A stretch of DNA of 55,944 nucleotides. Origin: an uncultured Lachnospiraceae bacterium (lineage in GTDB: Bacteria > Bacillota > Clostridia > Lachnospirales > Lachnospiraceae). This document shows, piece after piece, positions 1 through 8,527 of the stretch (positions are counted from its first letter, which is position 1; each line of letters opens with the position of its first letter). Made by a program: the position numbers and the translations under genes. The notes beneath the pieces are model-generated. The model was given only the letters and a program-made list of their open reading frames with translations. It was not told the origin of the DNA and did not search any database. Location: the NCBI GenBank assembly GCA_947174705.1, contig CAMWKB010000005.1, forward strand, positions 1 through 55,944, given 5' to 3'.

Positions 1-7
1 AAAAAAT

Positions 8-907
8 ATGATTAATGTTTTATATAATATATTTGAAGTATTAAGTGTATATTTAGGGCAAATTAATTTAGTTTATGAAAATACATATACCAATATATCA
101 GGAGAAAATATAAATGCAGCATTCTTTTTTGATGTATTGACAGACTATGAGTCGGTCTTGCTCAAATCTGAGAAAAGTCAGAAAGTTACGGCAATTGCTT
201 TGAATGATATTATGATAACTTCAACATTATATGTAAAGAATTATGATGAAGTCATGCGCATTTTGAAGGAACTTAAGTTGATACAAAATATGCAGAGTAT
301 TCCATCATGGATGGAGAATATAAAAATGTTTGATGATAGTAAGCAACTAAGTATTATAGAGGAAAATAATAATGCAATTAAGATTGCAAATGATAATATA
401 TTTAAAGCGAAGGAAAAAATAAGTAAAAATAATGAGTATAAGTCAATACTATATACTAATGGTGATGAATTAGTGAGAGTAGTGTTTGAAATATTGGAAA
501 CAATGCTTGGTTGTGATTTGTCTGAATTCGATGATAAAAAGAAAGAAGATTTTCTTTTTGAAATAGACGGTTTTGTATTTATTGGTGAAATTAAAGGTGT
601 TAATCATAATGTGAAGAGTGAAAATGTTTCTCAATTGGAGGTGCATTATCAAGGGTATGTAGAAGATAATAATAAGGACGAAAACCAAATAAAAGCAATA
701 TTAATTATGAATCACCAGAAAAACAAACCATTAGATACTAGAGAACCGGTACATGAAAAGCAAATTAGTTTGGCTGATAGAAATGGTAGTCTCATTGTTG
801 AAACAATAACTTTATTAAAGCTATTTGAAAGATATTTAAGTGATGATTTATCAAGAGAAGAATGTATTGAATTATTAAAGTCAAAAAAGGGATTGCTTAC
901 TATTTAA
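8..907 (+). CDS. AT-rich protein with a PD-(D/E)XK-like nuclease motif
   Basis: I do not recognise the family. The 299-residue product has a charged, helix-rich N-terminal two thirds. In the C-terminal third the pattern Glu161, Asp181 and Glu194-Ile-Lys196 resembles the active site of the PD-(D/E)XK nuclease superfamily (acidic residue, Asp, then E-x-K in a hydrophobic strand, FVFIGEIKG). The base composition is much more AT-rich than the adjoining structural genes, which suggests a cargo gene acquired separately. The frame is open to the window edge, so the true start may lie further left. A terminator directly after the stop makes it a separate unit from the late operon. A defence or cargo nuclease is an inference. 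Confidence 0.55.
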   Translation: MINVLYNIFEVLSVYLGQINLVYENTYTNISGENINAAFFFDVLTDYESVLLKSEKSQKVTAIALNDIMITSTLYVKNYDEVMRILKELKLIQNMQSIPSWMENIKMFDDSKQLSIIEENNNAIKIANDNIFKAKEKISKNNEYKSILYTNGDELVRVVFEILETMLGCDLSEFDDKKKEDFLFEIDGFVFIGEIKGVNHNVKSENVSQLEVHYQGYVEDNNKDENQIKAILIMNHQKNKPLDTREPVHEKQISLADRNGSLIVETITLLKLFERYLSDDLSREECIELLKSKKGLLTI

Positions 908-947
908 GGGTTGAAATGATTAATAGTTTCTAAAAATAAGCATTATT

Positions 948-975
948 AAGAGATGGCATTGAACCATCTCTTTTA
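948..975 (+). terminator. Rho-independent terminator
   Basis: A perfect 9-bp stem (aagagatgg / ccatctctt) with a 7-nt loop is followed by a T-rich tail. It lies 41 bases after the stop of the AT-rich gene. An ATG at 953 sits inside the stem, which argues against using it as the start of the next gene. Confidence 0.8.
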
Positions 976-1000
976 TTTTGCGCGAGAGGCAGCAGGCGTT

Positions 1001-1300
1001 ATGAAAACATGGTCTAAGAGTTTCTATCTATCAGCGGCATGGGAGAATACCAGAGCCGCTTACTTAATGTCACAAGATTATATATGCGAGCGTTGCGGAG
1101 AGCCTGCAAAGGTGGTACACCACAAGCGCTACATAACCAGAGCAAACATTAACGACACAAACATAACGCTTAACTGGGACAACCTAGAAGCACTGTGCCA
1201 AGACTGCCACAACAAAGAACATCATAAGCGCATGCCGAGGCTGCGGTACGGTTTTGATGCAGACGGGAACATACTCCCCCCTATACGGGGAAATGATTAA
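1001..1300 (+). CDS. Phage HNH endonuclease
   Basis: This 99-residue protein has the HNH fold signature: a zinc-type CxxC at Cys29/Cys32, the His40-His41 pair, an Asn-rich middle, and a second CxxC at Cys66/Cys69 followed by His70. HNH proteins next to the terminase are known to nick DNA during packaging in many HK97-type phages, working with the large terminase at cos ends. I chose the ATG at 1001 because the in-frame ATG at 953 is buried in a terminator stem and has no ribosome binding site. The small terminase gene follows after about 100 bases. Confidence 0.85.
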   Translation: MKTWSKSFYLSAAWENTRAAYLMSQDYICERCGEPAKVVHHKRYITRANINDTNITLNWDNLEALCQDCHNKEHHKRMPRLRYGFDADGNILPPIRGND

Positions 1301-1398
1301 AGGGGGAAGATACCGAGGGGGAAACTCTAAAATTATCCTGCAGGTGTACGCGTAAGGGGTGTGGTAGGCATAGGAGAGGAAAGAGGGGGGCAAAGAAA
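1301..1398 (+). other. Candidate packaging (cos) region between HNH and terS
   Basis: This non-coding stretch of 98 bases carries G-runs at 1302-1306, 1317-1321 and 1385-1390. Similar GGGGAA text (gggga, gggggaa) also occurs at 1287-1292 just inside the HNH gene. Phage cos sites commonly lie between or beside the HNH and small-terminase genes. Position and the G-rich repeats are the only support. Confidence 0.3.
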
Positions 1399-1752
1399 AT
1401 GGCAACAAGGAAGGAAAAGACAAAAGAACAGCGCATTAAGTCTGAGAAAACGAGACTTAAAGGTATCTTCAAGGACTTAGATGAAAACAAAAAGAAGTTA
1501 GTAACGCCGCTGATAGAAAAGGCTGCATTTATGAGCGTGGAGCTGGACGACTTGCAGGAAACCATAGAGCAGAACGGTTGGACGAGCGATTATAAGAACG
1601 GCGAGAACCAGTACGGGACAAAGAAAAGCCCGGAGGCAGAAACGTACATATCTTTAAGTAAGAACTATGCAGCAGTCATAAAGCAGCTGACCGATTTAGT
1701 ACCGGCTGCGAAACGAAAGAAAAGCAAGCTAGAGGCAATGCGGGAAGAGTAG
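1399..1752 (+). CDS. terS: Phage terminase small subunit (P27 family)
   Basis: The 117-residue, Lys/Glu-rich protein has the layout of P27-type small terminases. There is a basic N-terminal helix, then a central motif in which a long residue pair set (roughly 45-75) precedes the conserved NQYGTKKSPEAETYISL-type segment, then a helical tail with KRKKSK. The small subunit recognises the phage packaging site and loads the large subunit. A purine-rich ribosome binding site precedes the ATG. The gene ends six bases before the large subunit, as expected for a coupled pair. Confidence 0.9.
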   Translation: MATRKEKTKEQRIKSEKTRLKGIFKDLDENKKKLVTPLIEKAAFMSVELDDLQETIEQNGWTSDYKNGENQYGTKKSPEAETYISLSKNYAAVIKQLTDLVPAAKRKKSKLEAMREE

Positions 1753-1758
1753 GTAAAA

Positions 1759-3411
1759 GTGCCATACAAAAACTATATCTATGAGTACTACGCTAAGATT
1801 ACTGGCGGCGAAATTATAGCGGGAAAATGGATAAAGGCAATATATAAAATCATTGTGGACGGTCTGGAAAATCAGGAATTTTTTTTTAATGCAAAGGCGG
1901 CAAATAAGGCTATAAAATTCATAGAAAATTTTTGCCACCACAGCAAGGGGCGCAATGATTTGATCAAACTGGAACTATGGCAGAAAGCCATAGTTTCTGT
2001 AATTTTTGGCATACAAGACGCAGAAAAAACACGCGCTTTCCGTGAAATTTTTATTGTAATTGGCAGAAAAAATGGAAAAAGTTTGTTTGCATCTGCGATT
2101 ATTGCATACATGGTTTATATGGATCCGGAGTACGGGCAGGAAATATACTGTTTGGCGCCAAAATTAGACCAAGCGACGCTGGTGTATGATGGTTTTTATA
2201 AAATGGTGCAGGCCGAAGACGAGTTAAATGAGTTGGCGAAAAAGCGGCGTAGCGATATTTACTATGAGGAGACAAACAGTTTTGTAAAGCCTATCGCATT
2301 TAACGCTAGGAAGTCTGACGGATTTAACCCGCAACTGGTAGTATGTGACGAAATGGCAGCATGGAGCGGCGATGCAGGACTAAAGCAGTATGAGGTTATG
2401 AAATCCGCTTTAGGCGCACGCCGCCAGCCTATGATTTTATCTATCAGTACTGCTGGCTACATAAACGACAGCATTTATGATGAGCTAATAAAACGCAGCA
2501 CCAGCTTCTTAAAGGGTAACAGCAAGGAAAGGCGGCTTTTACCGTTCCTCTATATGATAGATGACATTGAAAAGTGGAATGACATAGAAGAGCTTAAGAA
2601 AGCCAATCCTAACATGGGCGTATCGGTACCAGAGAGCTTTTTCATAGACGAGATGGCGATAGCAGAAGATAGCTTAAGCAAGAAAGCGGAGTTTTTAACA
2701 AAATATTGCAATATTAAGCAAAACAGTTCTATTGCATGGCTGGAATATGCAACAGTGGATGGCGCAGGCATTGAAAAGACCTTAGAAGACTTTAAAGACT
2801 GCTACGCCGTGGGTGGTATAGATTTAAGCCAGACAACAGACTTGACAGCAGCAAGTGTAATAATTGAAAAGGATGGAGTGCTTTATGCTTTTACTCAATT
2901 CTTTATGCCGCGGGGCAGGGTGGAAACCTTGCAGGCCACGGACGGAGTGTCGTACGACATTTTTGTTAAAAAGGGATTGATAACATTAAGCGGCGAGAAC
3001 TACGTAGACTATAAGGATGTTTATAACTGGTTTGCCAGTCTGGTGGAAAAGTATGGTATCTATATACTGAAAGTCGGATACGACAGATATAGCGCGCAGT
3101 ATCTTGTAAACGATATGAAAAATTATGGTTTTCATATGGATGACGTTTTCCAAGGAGAGAACCTTACACCAGTCATACGGGAGTTTGAGGGTATCATAAA
3201 GGACGGCAATTTCAAGATTGCAGATAACAATTTATTAAAAGCACATTTCTTGAATGTTGCGCTTAAGCACAACATGGAAACAAGGAAATTCAGACCTATA
3301 AAGATAGAGCAACGGGCGCATATCGACGGATTTGTATCCGTCATAGATGCCATGACGGTGCGCCAGAAATACTGGGAAGAGTGTGGTGAACTGCTTAAAA
3401 ACGCCGCATAG
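1759..3411 (+). CDS. terL: Phage terminase large subunit
   Basis: The 550-residue protein is the ATP-driven packaging motor and nuclease. It has a deviant Walker A, GRKNGKS, at residues 102-108. The Walker B segment LVVCDEMAAW places Asp197 and catalytic Glu198. The C-terminal RNase H-like nuclease begins at GGIDLSQTTD, with Asp355 as the first metal ligand. The length fits the HK97/lambdoid Terminase_1 class. The start is a GTG with a modest upstream purine stretch (aggtaaaa). It follows terS and precedes the portal gene, the standard order. Confidence 0.95.
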   Translation: MPYKNYIYEYYAKITGGEIIAGKWIKAIYKIIVDGLENQEFFFNAKAANKAIKFIENFCHHSKGRNDLIKLELWQKAIVSVIFGIQDAEKTRAFREIFIVIGRKNGKSLFASAIIAYMVYMDPEYGQEIYCLAPKLDQATLVYDGFYKMVQAEDELNELAKKRRSDIYYEETNSFVKPIAFNARKSDGFNPQLVVCDEMAAWSGDAGLKQYEVMKSALGARRQPMILSISTAGYINDSIYDELIKRSTSFLKGNSKERRLLPFLYMIDDIEKWNDIEELKKANPNMGVSVPESFFIDEMAIAEDSLSKKAEFLTKYCNIKQNSSIAWLEYATVDGAGIEKTLEDFKDCYAVGGIDLSQTTDLTAASVIIEKDGVLYAFTQFFMPRGRVETLQATDGVSYDIFVKKGLITLSGENYVDYKDVYNWFASLVEKYGIYILKVGYDRYSAQYLVNDMKNYGFHMDDVFQGENLTPVIREFEGIIKDGNFKIADNNLLKAHFLNVALKHNMETRKFRPIKIEQRAHIDGFVSVIDAMTVRQKYWEECGELLKNAA

Positions 3412-3419
3412 AAAGGAGA

Positions 3420-4718
3420 GTGGACGGTATCAAATTCTTAGACTATCTTTTTCATGGTAAAGAACTGCGATATATCGACAGTTATTTTAAGATGCTAAAT
3501 GGGTACAGCCCGACGTTTACCAGCTACAGCGGCGGCGTATACGAGATGGACTTGACCAGAACAGCAGTAAACAGCTTTGCCACACATTGTAGCAAGCTAA
3601 AGCCGGAGATAGAGGGCAGCGCATTAAAGCGGCTGGAAAATACGCTACAGCAAAAACCTAACTATTTTATGGATACAACAAAATTTATTAAGCGGGTGGC
3701 AACCTATGTAGCGGTGGAACACACCGCTTTTATTGTGCCGGTAGAGGACAAATACGGAACGCTGTGTGGCTGGTATCCGCTGCGGGCACAACGCTGTGAG
3801 GTAGTAGAGGCAGCAGGGCAGATATACTTACGTTATCTGTTTGGGAACGGGGAACACGGAGCTATTGAATTTGAGCGTGTGGGGATCATGACAGACTTTG
3901 AATATAAAGACGATCTTTTCGGAGAGGATAACCGTACGCTTCGGCCAACGATGCAGCTGATACATACGCAGAATGAGGGCATTATAAATGCCGTTAAAAA
4001 TTCTGCAAATATCCGTTTCCTGGCAAAGTTAAACAATATGCTTAAATCAGAGGACATAACGAAAGAACGGAAGAGATTTACCGAGGAAAACTTAAGCGCA
4101 GACAATGATAGTGGCGTAATCATGTATGATACGAAGTATTCGGACGTAAAGCAGGTGGAAAGCAAGCCGTATACGCCAAACGCCTTGCAGATGCAGAATA
4201 TACAAGAGAATGTATGCACGCACTTTGGTACAAACATGGATATTCTGCAAAACAAATTTGATGAGGAAACGTGGAACGCATATTACGAGGGAAAAATAGA
4301 GCCGTTTGCAATACAGCTATCGCTTGTAATGTCAAACATGAGCCTTACGGAGCGTGAGAGGGCGTGCGGTAATGCTATTTTGTTTTCCGCTAACCGCCTG
4401 CAATATGCCAGCAATGCAACAAAGCTGCAAGTAAGCACACAGCTTTTTGACCGGGCACTGTTGAACCGTAACGGCGTAATGGACATATGGAACATGACAC
4501 ACGTTGAGGACGGCGACAAGTATTATATCCGCAAAGAATATACAGAGGTAAGCGAGCTGAAGAACAGCGGGGAAAAGCCACAGATAATTATACAGCAAGT
4601 ACCGCAGGCGGGGCAGCAGGCAACAGAGCCAGCAAAGGACACACAGCAGCAGGAAACGACGCCAGAGCCGCCGCAGGACGGCAGCGGACAGAAAGAGGGT
4701 GCAAAAGATGCCAATTAA
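3420..4718 (+). CDS. Phage portal protein (HK97 family)
   Basis: The 432-residue protein matches the size and position of HK97-type portals, the dodecameric ring at one vertex through which DNA enters and to which the tail attaches. Typical features are the early FLDYLFHGKEL segment, a central mixed alpha/beta wing region, and a Gln/Pro-rich disordered tail after about residue 395. The start is uncertain. The GTG at 3420 is only one or two bases from the aaaggag ribosome binding site, so initiation could occur a few codons downstream. The end overlaps the protease start. Confidence 0.88.
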   Translation: MDGIKFLDYLFHGKELRYIDSYFKMLNGYSPTFTSYSGGVYEMDLTRTAVNSFATHCSKLKPEIEGSALKRLENTLQQKPNYFMDTTKFIKRVATYVAVEHTAFIVPVEDKYGTLCGWYPLRAQRCEVVEAAGQIYLRYLFGNGEHGAIEFERVGIMTDFEYKDDLFGEDNRTLRPTMQLIHTQNEGIINAVKNSANIRFLAKLNNMLKSEDITKERKRFTEENLSADNDSGVIMYDTKYSDVKQVESKPYTPNALQMQNIQENVCTHFGTNMDILQNKFDEETWNAYYEGKIEPFAIQLSLVMSNMSLTERERACGNAILFSANRLQYASNATKLQVSTQLFDRALLNRNGVMDIWNMTHVEDGDKYYIRKEYTEVSELKNSGEKPQIIIQQVPQAGQQATEPAKDTQQQETTPEPPQDGSGQKEGAKDAN

Positions 4719-5304
4719 GAAAGAGCGGGAATATAGAGCGCTTGCAGCGCCTCTGACCGCACAAGCCGCCACAAAGCGAATACAGACGGATTTTTACGTA
4801 GAGGGTTATGCCACTACGTTTGATACACCGTATTTGCTTTATGAGTTTAAGGACGGCACAAAGATTTATGAAAGAATAGACTCACACGCACTGGACGGTG
4901 CAGATATGAGCGACGTTATCATGCAGTATGACCATGCAGGCAGGGTATTTGCCCGCCAGTCAAACAAGACACTTATATTAGTGCCGGACCATAAGGGGCT
5001 TTTAGTTGCTGCTGATTTGGGTAAGACTGACTTGGCCCGTGGGCTTTACCAGGATATAGAGGCAGGCATGATAAATAAAATGTCATGGGGATTTAGAGTT
5101 GCAGAGGAAAACTATGACAGACAGACGCACACAAGGACTATATTAAAAATTAAAAAAGTTTATGACGTATCAGCCGTGAGCATACCAGCAAATGGCGATA
5201 CGGAAATAAGCGCCCGTGCTTTTGCTGATAGGAGTTATGAGCAGGAGCGGCAGGAGTTGCGACAGAGGCGTATAAACTTACTAAAGATTAGGACGAACTT
5301 GTAA
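4708..5304 (+). CDS. Phage prohead protease (HK97 family)
   Basis: This 198-residue serine protease belongs to the U35/HK97 prohead family. It trims the capsid N-terminal delta domain during head maturation. The conserved GYATTFD strand, the catalytic His76 in DHAG, Ser126 in KMSWGFRV and the DVSAVSIPAN strand are all visible. I chose ATG 4708, nine bases after aaagagg, rather than the GTG at 4699. The gene overlaps the end of the portal gene in another frame, which implies translational coupling. Confidence 0.93.
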   Translation: MPIKKEREYRALAAPLTAQAATKRIQTDFYVEGYATTFDTPYLLYEFKDGTKIYERIDSHALDGADMSDVIMQYDHAGRVFARQSNKTLILVPDHKGLLVAADLGKTDLARGLYQDIEAGMINKMSWGFRVAEENYDRQTHTRTILKIKKVYDVSAVSIPANGDTEISARAFADRSYEQERQELRQRRINLLKIRTNL

Positions 5305-5334
5305 AAAATCAAAAACAGAAAAGGAGAAATAACA

Positions 5335-6579
5335 ATGCATCCAAGATTAAAAGAAATTGAAACCAGATTAGCCCAGATCAGGGGAGAACTAACCACAAGG
5401 GCAGCAGAACTGAAAGACGAGGAAATAGCGGCGCTGGAAAGCGAAGTAACAGCTTTGCAGGAAGAAAGGACGGCAATTATTGCGGCCGCCGAACGGCGCA
5501 GTAACTTACTTGCCAGAATTGCGGCAGGTGAAACCGTAGGTGATGATGCAGGCGACGGTAACGCCACAGCGCCTATACTGCTTAGAAATTTTGCAGGAGC
5601 AACAGGCGAGGGAAGCGATAATGTTGACAAGTATGACAGCATGGAGTACCGCAAGGCGTTCATGAAGTATGTGTGCAGGGGCGATGAGCTGCCGACAGAG
5701 TACAGAGCTGACGCAGTAAGCAAAACTACGGACGTAGGGGCAGTTATTCCTACCACAGTGCTTAACCAGATTGTAGAAAAGTTGGAAAGTACGGGTATGA
5801 TTTTAGCACTTGTAACCAGAACGGCGTACAAGGGCGGCGTATCTATTCCGATATCTACCGTTAAGCCCGTGGCCACATGGGTAAATGAGGGGGCAGGTAG
5901 CGACAAGCAGAAAAAGGACATCAAGAAAGATGGCATGATTACCTTTGCTTACCATAAGCTGCGCTGCGCTGTGGCAGTATCTCTGGAAGTTGATACAATG
6001 GCAATGAGCGCTTTTGAAAGCCTGCTTATCAACAATATTGTAGAGGCTATGACAAAGGCGTTAGAGCAGGCTATCATTAGCGGCGATGGCAGCGGAAAAC
6101 CGAAAGGGATTTTAGCAGAAACTCCCGCAGATGGGCAGGCGATAGAAAGTGCCGCACCGTCTTACGATGATTTGATTGCAGCAGAGGCGGCGTTACCGCT
6201 GGCTTATGAGAATGGCGCTAAGTGGTGCATGAGCAAAAAAACATTTATGGCGTATGTAGGAATTACGGACAGCAATGGACAGCCTATTGCAAGAGTAAAC
6301 CACGGCATAACAGGAAAGCCGGAGCGCACGCTTTTAGGCAGAGAGGTAGTGCTTTGTGATTATGTGTCAGCATATACCAAGGCGCTTACAGCAGGCACGG
6401 TGTTTGCGTTCCTTTTCAATTTCAAGGATTACGTGCTTAACACTAACTACACTATGGGTGTTAAGAAGTATGAGGACAACGACACCGATGATCAGATTAC
6501 AAAGGGGATCATGCTGGTAGACGGCAAGGTAGTTGATAAAAACAGTCTGGTAACAATCAAAAAGATTGCATCAGCGTAA
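5335..6579 (+). CDS. Phage major capsid protein (HK97 fold)
   Basis: The 414-residue protein begins with about 70 residues of predicted coiled coil (Glu/Leu/Arg-rich), the delta or scaffold domain normally removed by the prohead protease. The HK97 fold follows from about residue 100, with recognisable segments such as VIPTTVLNQIVEKL and the strand-turn region GDGSGKPKGIL near residue 257. It lies just after the protease with a strong aaggagaaat ribosome binding site. The length before cleavage is normal for the family. Confidence 0.94.
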   Translation: MHPRLKEIETRLAQIRGELTTRAAELKDEEIAALESEVTALQEERTAIIAAAERRSNLLARIAAGETVGDDAGDGNATAPILLRNFAGATGEGSDNVDKYDSMEYRKAFMKYVCRGDELPTEYRADAVSKTTDVGAVIPTTVLNQIVEKLESTGMILALVTRTAYKGGVSIPISTVKPVATWVNEGAGSDKQKKDIKKDGMITFAYHKLRCAVAVSLEVDTMAMSAFESLLINNIVEAMTKALEQAIISGDGSGKPKGILAETPADGQAIESAAPSYDDLIAAEAALPLAYENGAKWCMSKKTFMAYVGITDSNGQPIARVNHGITGKPERTLLGREVVLCDYVSAYTKALTAGTVFAFLFNFKDYVLNTNYTMGVKKYEDNDTDDQITKGIMLVDGKVVDKNSLVTIKKIASA

Positions 6580-6589
6580 GGAAAAATAC

Positions 6590-6616
6590 GGCGGCTGGTG
6601 TTCTGCGCTGGCCGCC
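6590..6616 (+). other. GC-rich stem-loop after the capsid gene
   Basis: ggcggc (6590-6595) pairs with gccgcc (6611-6616) around a 15-nt loop. There is no T-run, so this is more likely an mRNA stabilising hairpin or weak attenuator than a full terminator. Placement after a highly expressed capsid gene fits either role. Confidence 0.4.
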
Positions 6617-6634
6617 AGAAATGAGGTATAGGGT

Positions 6635-7063
6635 ATGAAAGGACATTTGGACATAGAACAATTGAAAGGATACAGTTACAAGGATTTGCAGGCATTGGCT
6701 AAAGATATGGGTGTAAATGCAAGCGGGAAAGCCGAGGAGATCATAGCCAGAATTGCAGCAGTAGAGGTAGACGCACCAGAAGAGAGCCGGCTTACAGAAG
6801 AGGAAAAGGCGACAGCACGGCAGGAAGAGGAACGGGCAGCAACGGAGGCGGCACAGGCAGCGAAAGATGCAGAAAAAAAAGCGGCAGCCGAACAGAAAGC
6901 CAGGGATGAGGCGGCGGTAGCAGGGCTGGTTACGGTAAAAGCTGTTATGCGATTTTTAGACAAGCAGCTTAACCAGATTAAGGACGTAGAAGAGGCTTAC
7001 AGTGTAAGCAGGGAGCGTGCGGAAGAGTTGGTGGTAGCAGGCGTGGCAGAAATCATTGGATAA
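6635..7063 (+). CDS. Phage protein with Rho_N/SAP-like N-terminus
   Basis: The 142-residue protein has a short helix-extended-helix motif at residues 6-40 (LKGYSYKDLQALAKDMG then NASGKAEEIIARI), typical of Rho_N or SAP-like DNA-binding domains. A Glu/Ala/Lys-rich coiled coil covers about residues 48-95, and a compact C-terminal helical part ends the protein. Proteins of this layout are common between capsid and head-tail connector genes in Firmicutes siphoviruses, often annotated as head fibre or DNA-binding proteins. The role here is unknown. It ends inside the region just before the connector gene. Confidence 0.7.
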   Translation: MKGHLDIEQLKGYSYKDLQALAKDMGVNASGKAEEIIARIAAVEVDAPEESRLTEEEKATARQEEERAATEAAQAAKDAEKKAAAEQKARDEAAVAGLVTVKAVMRFLDKQLNQIKDVEEAYSVSRERAEELVVAGVAEIIG

Positions 7064-7082
7064 TCAGAAAGGGGTGCGGGAT

Positions 7083-7430
7083 ATGGAGGCAGATGCCACC
7101 ACATTAACAGAAAAAATGCGGGCGGCGCTGCGTATCAGCAGCACCAGCGCAAAGATTACAGAGGAAATAGAGGACTGTATAGGTGCCTGTAAAGCTGATC
7201 TTGCAAACGACGGCGTAAAAGTCATTGATGAGAGTGATAAGCTGATTATAAGGGCGATAACGCTGTACTGTAAGGCAGAATTTGGATATAACGACAAAGG
7301 CGAGATGTTTAGGCAGTCATACGACACGCTGAAAATGCGTCTAGCTTTGTCGCAGGAGTACAACGAAGAGCCAGCGCCGCCCGTGTCCAAAACTGACACC
7401 GGCACTGAGGGCGCAGAAAGTGAGGCGTAG
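7083..7430 (+). CDS. Phage head-tail connector (gp6-like)
   Basis: The 115-residue acidic helical protein fits the HK97 gp6 / Phage_connect_1 family, which forms a ring below the portal. The helices with DCIGACKADLANDGV and IIRAITLYCKAEFGY match that family's pattern, and the gene is in the usual place after the capsid. I chose ATG 7083, nine bases after aaagggg, instead of the upstream TTG at 7056. The last 20 residues are Pro/Thr/Glu-rich and probably disordered. Confidence 0.8.
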   Translation: MEADATTLTEKMRAALRISSTSAKITEEIEDCIGACKADLANDGVKVIDESDKLIIRAITLYCKAEFGYNDKGEMFRQSYDTLKMRLALSQEYNEEPAPPVSKTDTGTEGAESEA

Positions 7431-7433
7431 AAC

Positions 7434-7763
7434 ATGGCAGCATGGGCAAATGAGATTACGCTTATAAGCCAGCAACCGCCAGATGAGCGGGTAAACGCTG
7501 GCGGTTTTGAGAATGAGCCGCAGGAAAGCGCCCGTACTGTTTTCTGTAACAAGAAAAAAGTAGGATACAGCGAGTATTTTAAGAGCCAGCAAACGGGTAA
7601 AGTGGTAGAGGCGAAATATGAGGTACATAAGGCAGATTATGAGGGCGAGGACACCGTAGAAATAGACGGGCGGCGCTTTTTCGTGCTTAAGACCTATGAT
7701 ATAGACGACGATACCATAGAGCTTACGCTAACCGATTTGCGCCACAAGGACGAGGGGGCGTAG
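7434..7763 (+). CDS. Phage head-tail adaptor / closure protein
   Basis: The 109-residue beta-rich protein resembles the SPP1 gp16-type head completion family (Phage_H_T_join). It has an N-terminal strand, a loop with the KKVGYSEYFKSQ segment, then the DTVEIDGRRFFVLKTYDIDDDTIELTL strands near the end, which are characteristic. Such proteins plug the portal exit until the tail docks. It starts three bases after the connector gene and is followed at once by the gp10-like gene. Confidence 0.8.
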   Translation: MAAWANEITLISQQPPDERVNAGGFENEPQESARTVFCNKKKVGYSEYFKSQQTGKVVEAKYEVHKADYEGEDTVEIDGRRFFVLKTYDIDDDTIELTLTDLRHKDEGA

Positions 7764-7765
7764 TT

Positions 7766-8197
7766 GTGGGAGAATTTAACACAATAGGGCTAGAGGACGT
7801 GATAGAGGCTTTTGGCAGGAGAGAGCAGGCGACAATAGAGGCAGTACCCAAAATGCTTAAGGCGGGTGCTGACGTGCTGGTAGAAGCACAAAAAGCAGAG
7901 GCGCGGGCTATGGGGCTGAATGATACAGGCGGCTTTGTAAATTCTATCAAGGCTACTGAGGTAAAGGGCGATGATACAGAAAAGTATATTGAGGTATATC
8001 CTCAGGGTAAAGCAAAGCATGGGAACGAAAGGAAAGGAGATAAAAGCAACGTGCGCTATGCTACTATCGGATTTATTGCAGAGCGCGGCACAAGTAGCAA
8101 GCAGGCACGCCCGTATATGACTGTGGCAAACGAAAAGGCACACGAAAAAGTAGTAGAGGCGCAGCGGAAAATATGGGAGGGTGAAACGAGACAATGA
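7766..8197 (+). CDS. HK97 gp10-like head-tail joining / tail protein
   Basis: The 143-residue protein matches the HK97 gp10 family in length and in motifs. These include an N-terminal helix, a central segment that anchors bundles (EAQKAEARAMGLNDTGGF), and the conserved YATIGFIAERGTSSKQARPYM region with Arg-Pro-Tyr near the end. It acts at the head-tail interface. The start is a GTG just after the adaptor stop. Its last bases overlap the ATG of the next gene by four bases, so the two are likely translationally coupled. Confidence 0.85.
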   Translation: MGEFNTIGLEDVIEAFGRREQATIEAVPKMLKAGADVLVEAQKAEARAMGLNDTGGFVNSIKATEVKGDDTEKYIEVYPQGKAKHGNERKGDKSNVRYATIGFIAERGTSSKQARPYMTVANEKAHEKVVEAQRKIWEGETRQ

Positions 8198-8520
8198 GCA
8201 GCATAAAAGAGATTTTAGAGAGCACAGGGCTGTCAGCGCAGCGAGGCGTATACACTGGCAAGATCAAACCAAAAGCATATTATACTTTTCTGCGGCTGCT
8301 GGGTACGCCTGCCGTAAACGCAGACGATACAGAGAGCGAAAGCAAAGAAATGTATAGGGTAACGCTTTTTCATAAAGGCGACTTTGAGGCACAGCTTAAT
8401 AAAACTCTGGAAGTGCTACGGGCAGCAGGTATTTACATTAACAGCGTAGATACTGAGAGCTACGAAACAGAAACAGGGTACTGGTTAGTACCTATCACGA
8501 TCGAGATATTAAAGGAGTGA
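8194..8520 (+). CDS. Phage tail completion protein
   Basis: The 108-residue protein has the size, position and strand-helix-strand layout of tail completion or terminator proteins. These cap the end of the tail tube before head joining. The segment RVTLFHKGDFEAQLNKTLEVLRAAG, split here as RVTLFHKGDFEA and the helix after it, and the GYWLVPITIEI end strand are typical of phage proteins in this slot. It overlaps the upstream gene by four bases. The function is assigned mostly from position. Confidence 0.7.
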   Translation: MSSIKEILESTGLSAQRGVYTGKIKPKAYYTFLRLLGTPAVNADDTESESKEMYRVTLFHKGDFEAQLNKTLEVLRAAGIYINSVDTESYETETGYWLVPITIEILKE

Positions 8521-8527
8521 TAAGATA

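Noticed and set aside
5235-5936. Minus-strand frame opposite the capsid start
   Set aside because: Antisense shadow of the well-supported protease and capsid genes, with Ser/Leu-rich low-complexity translation.
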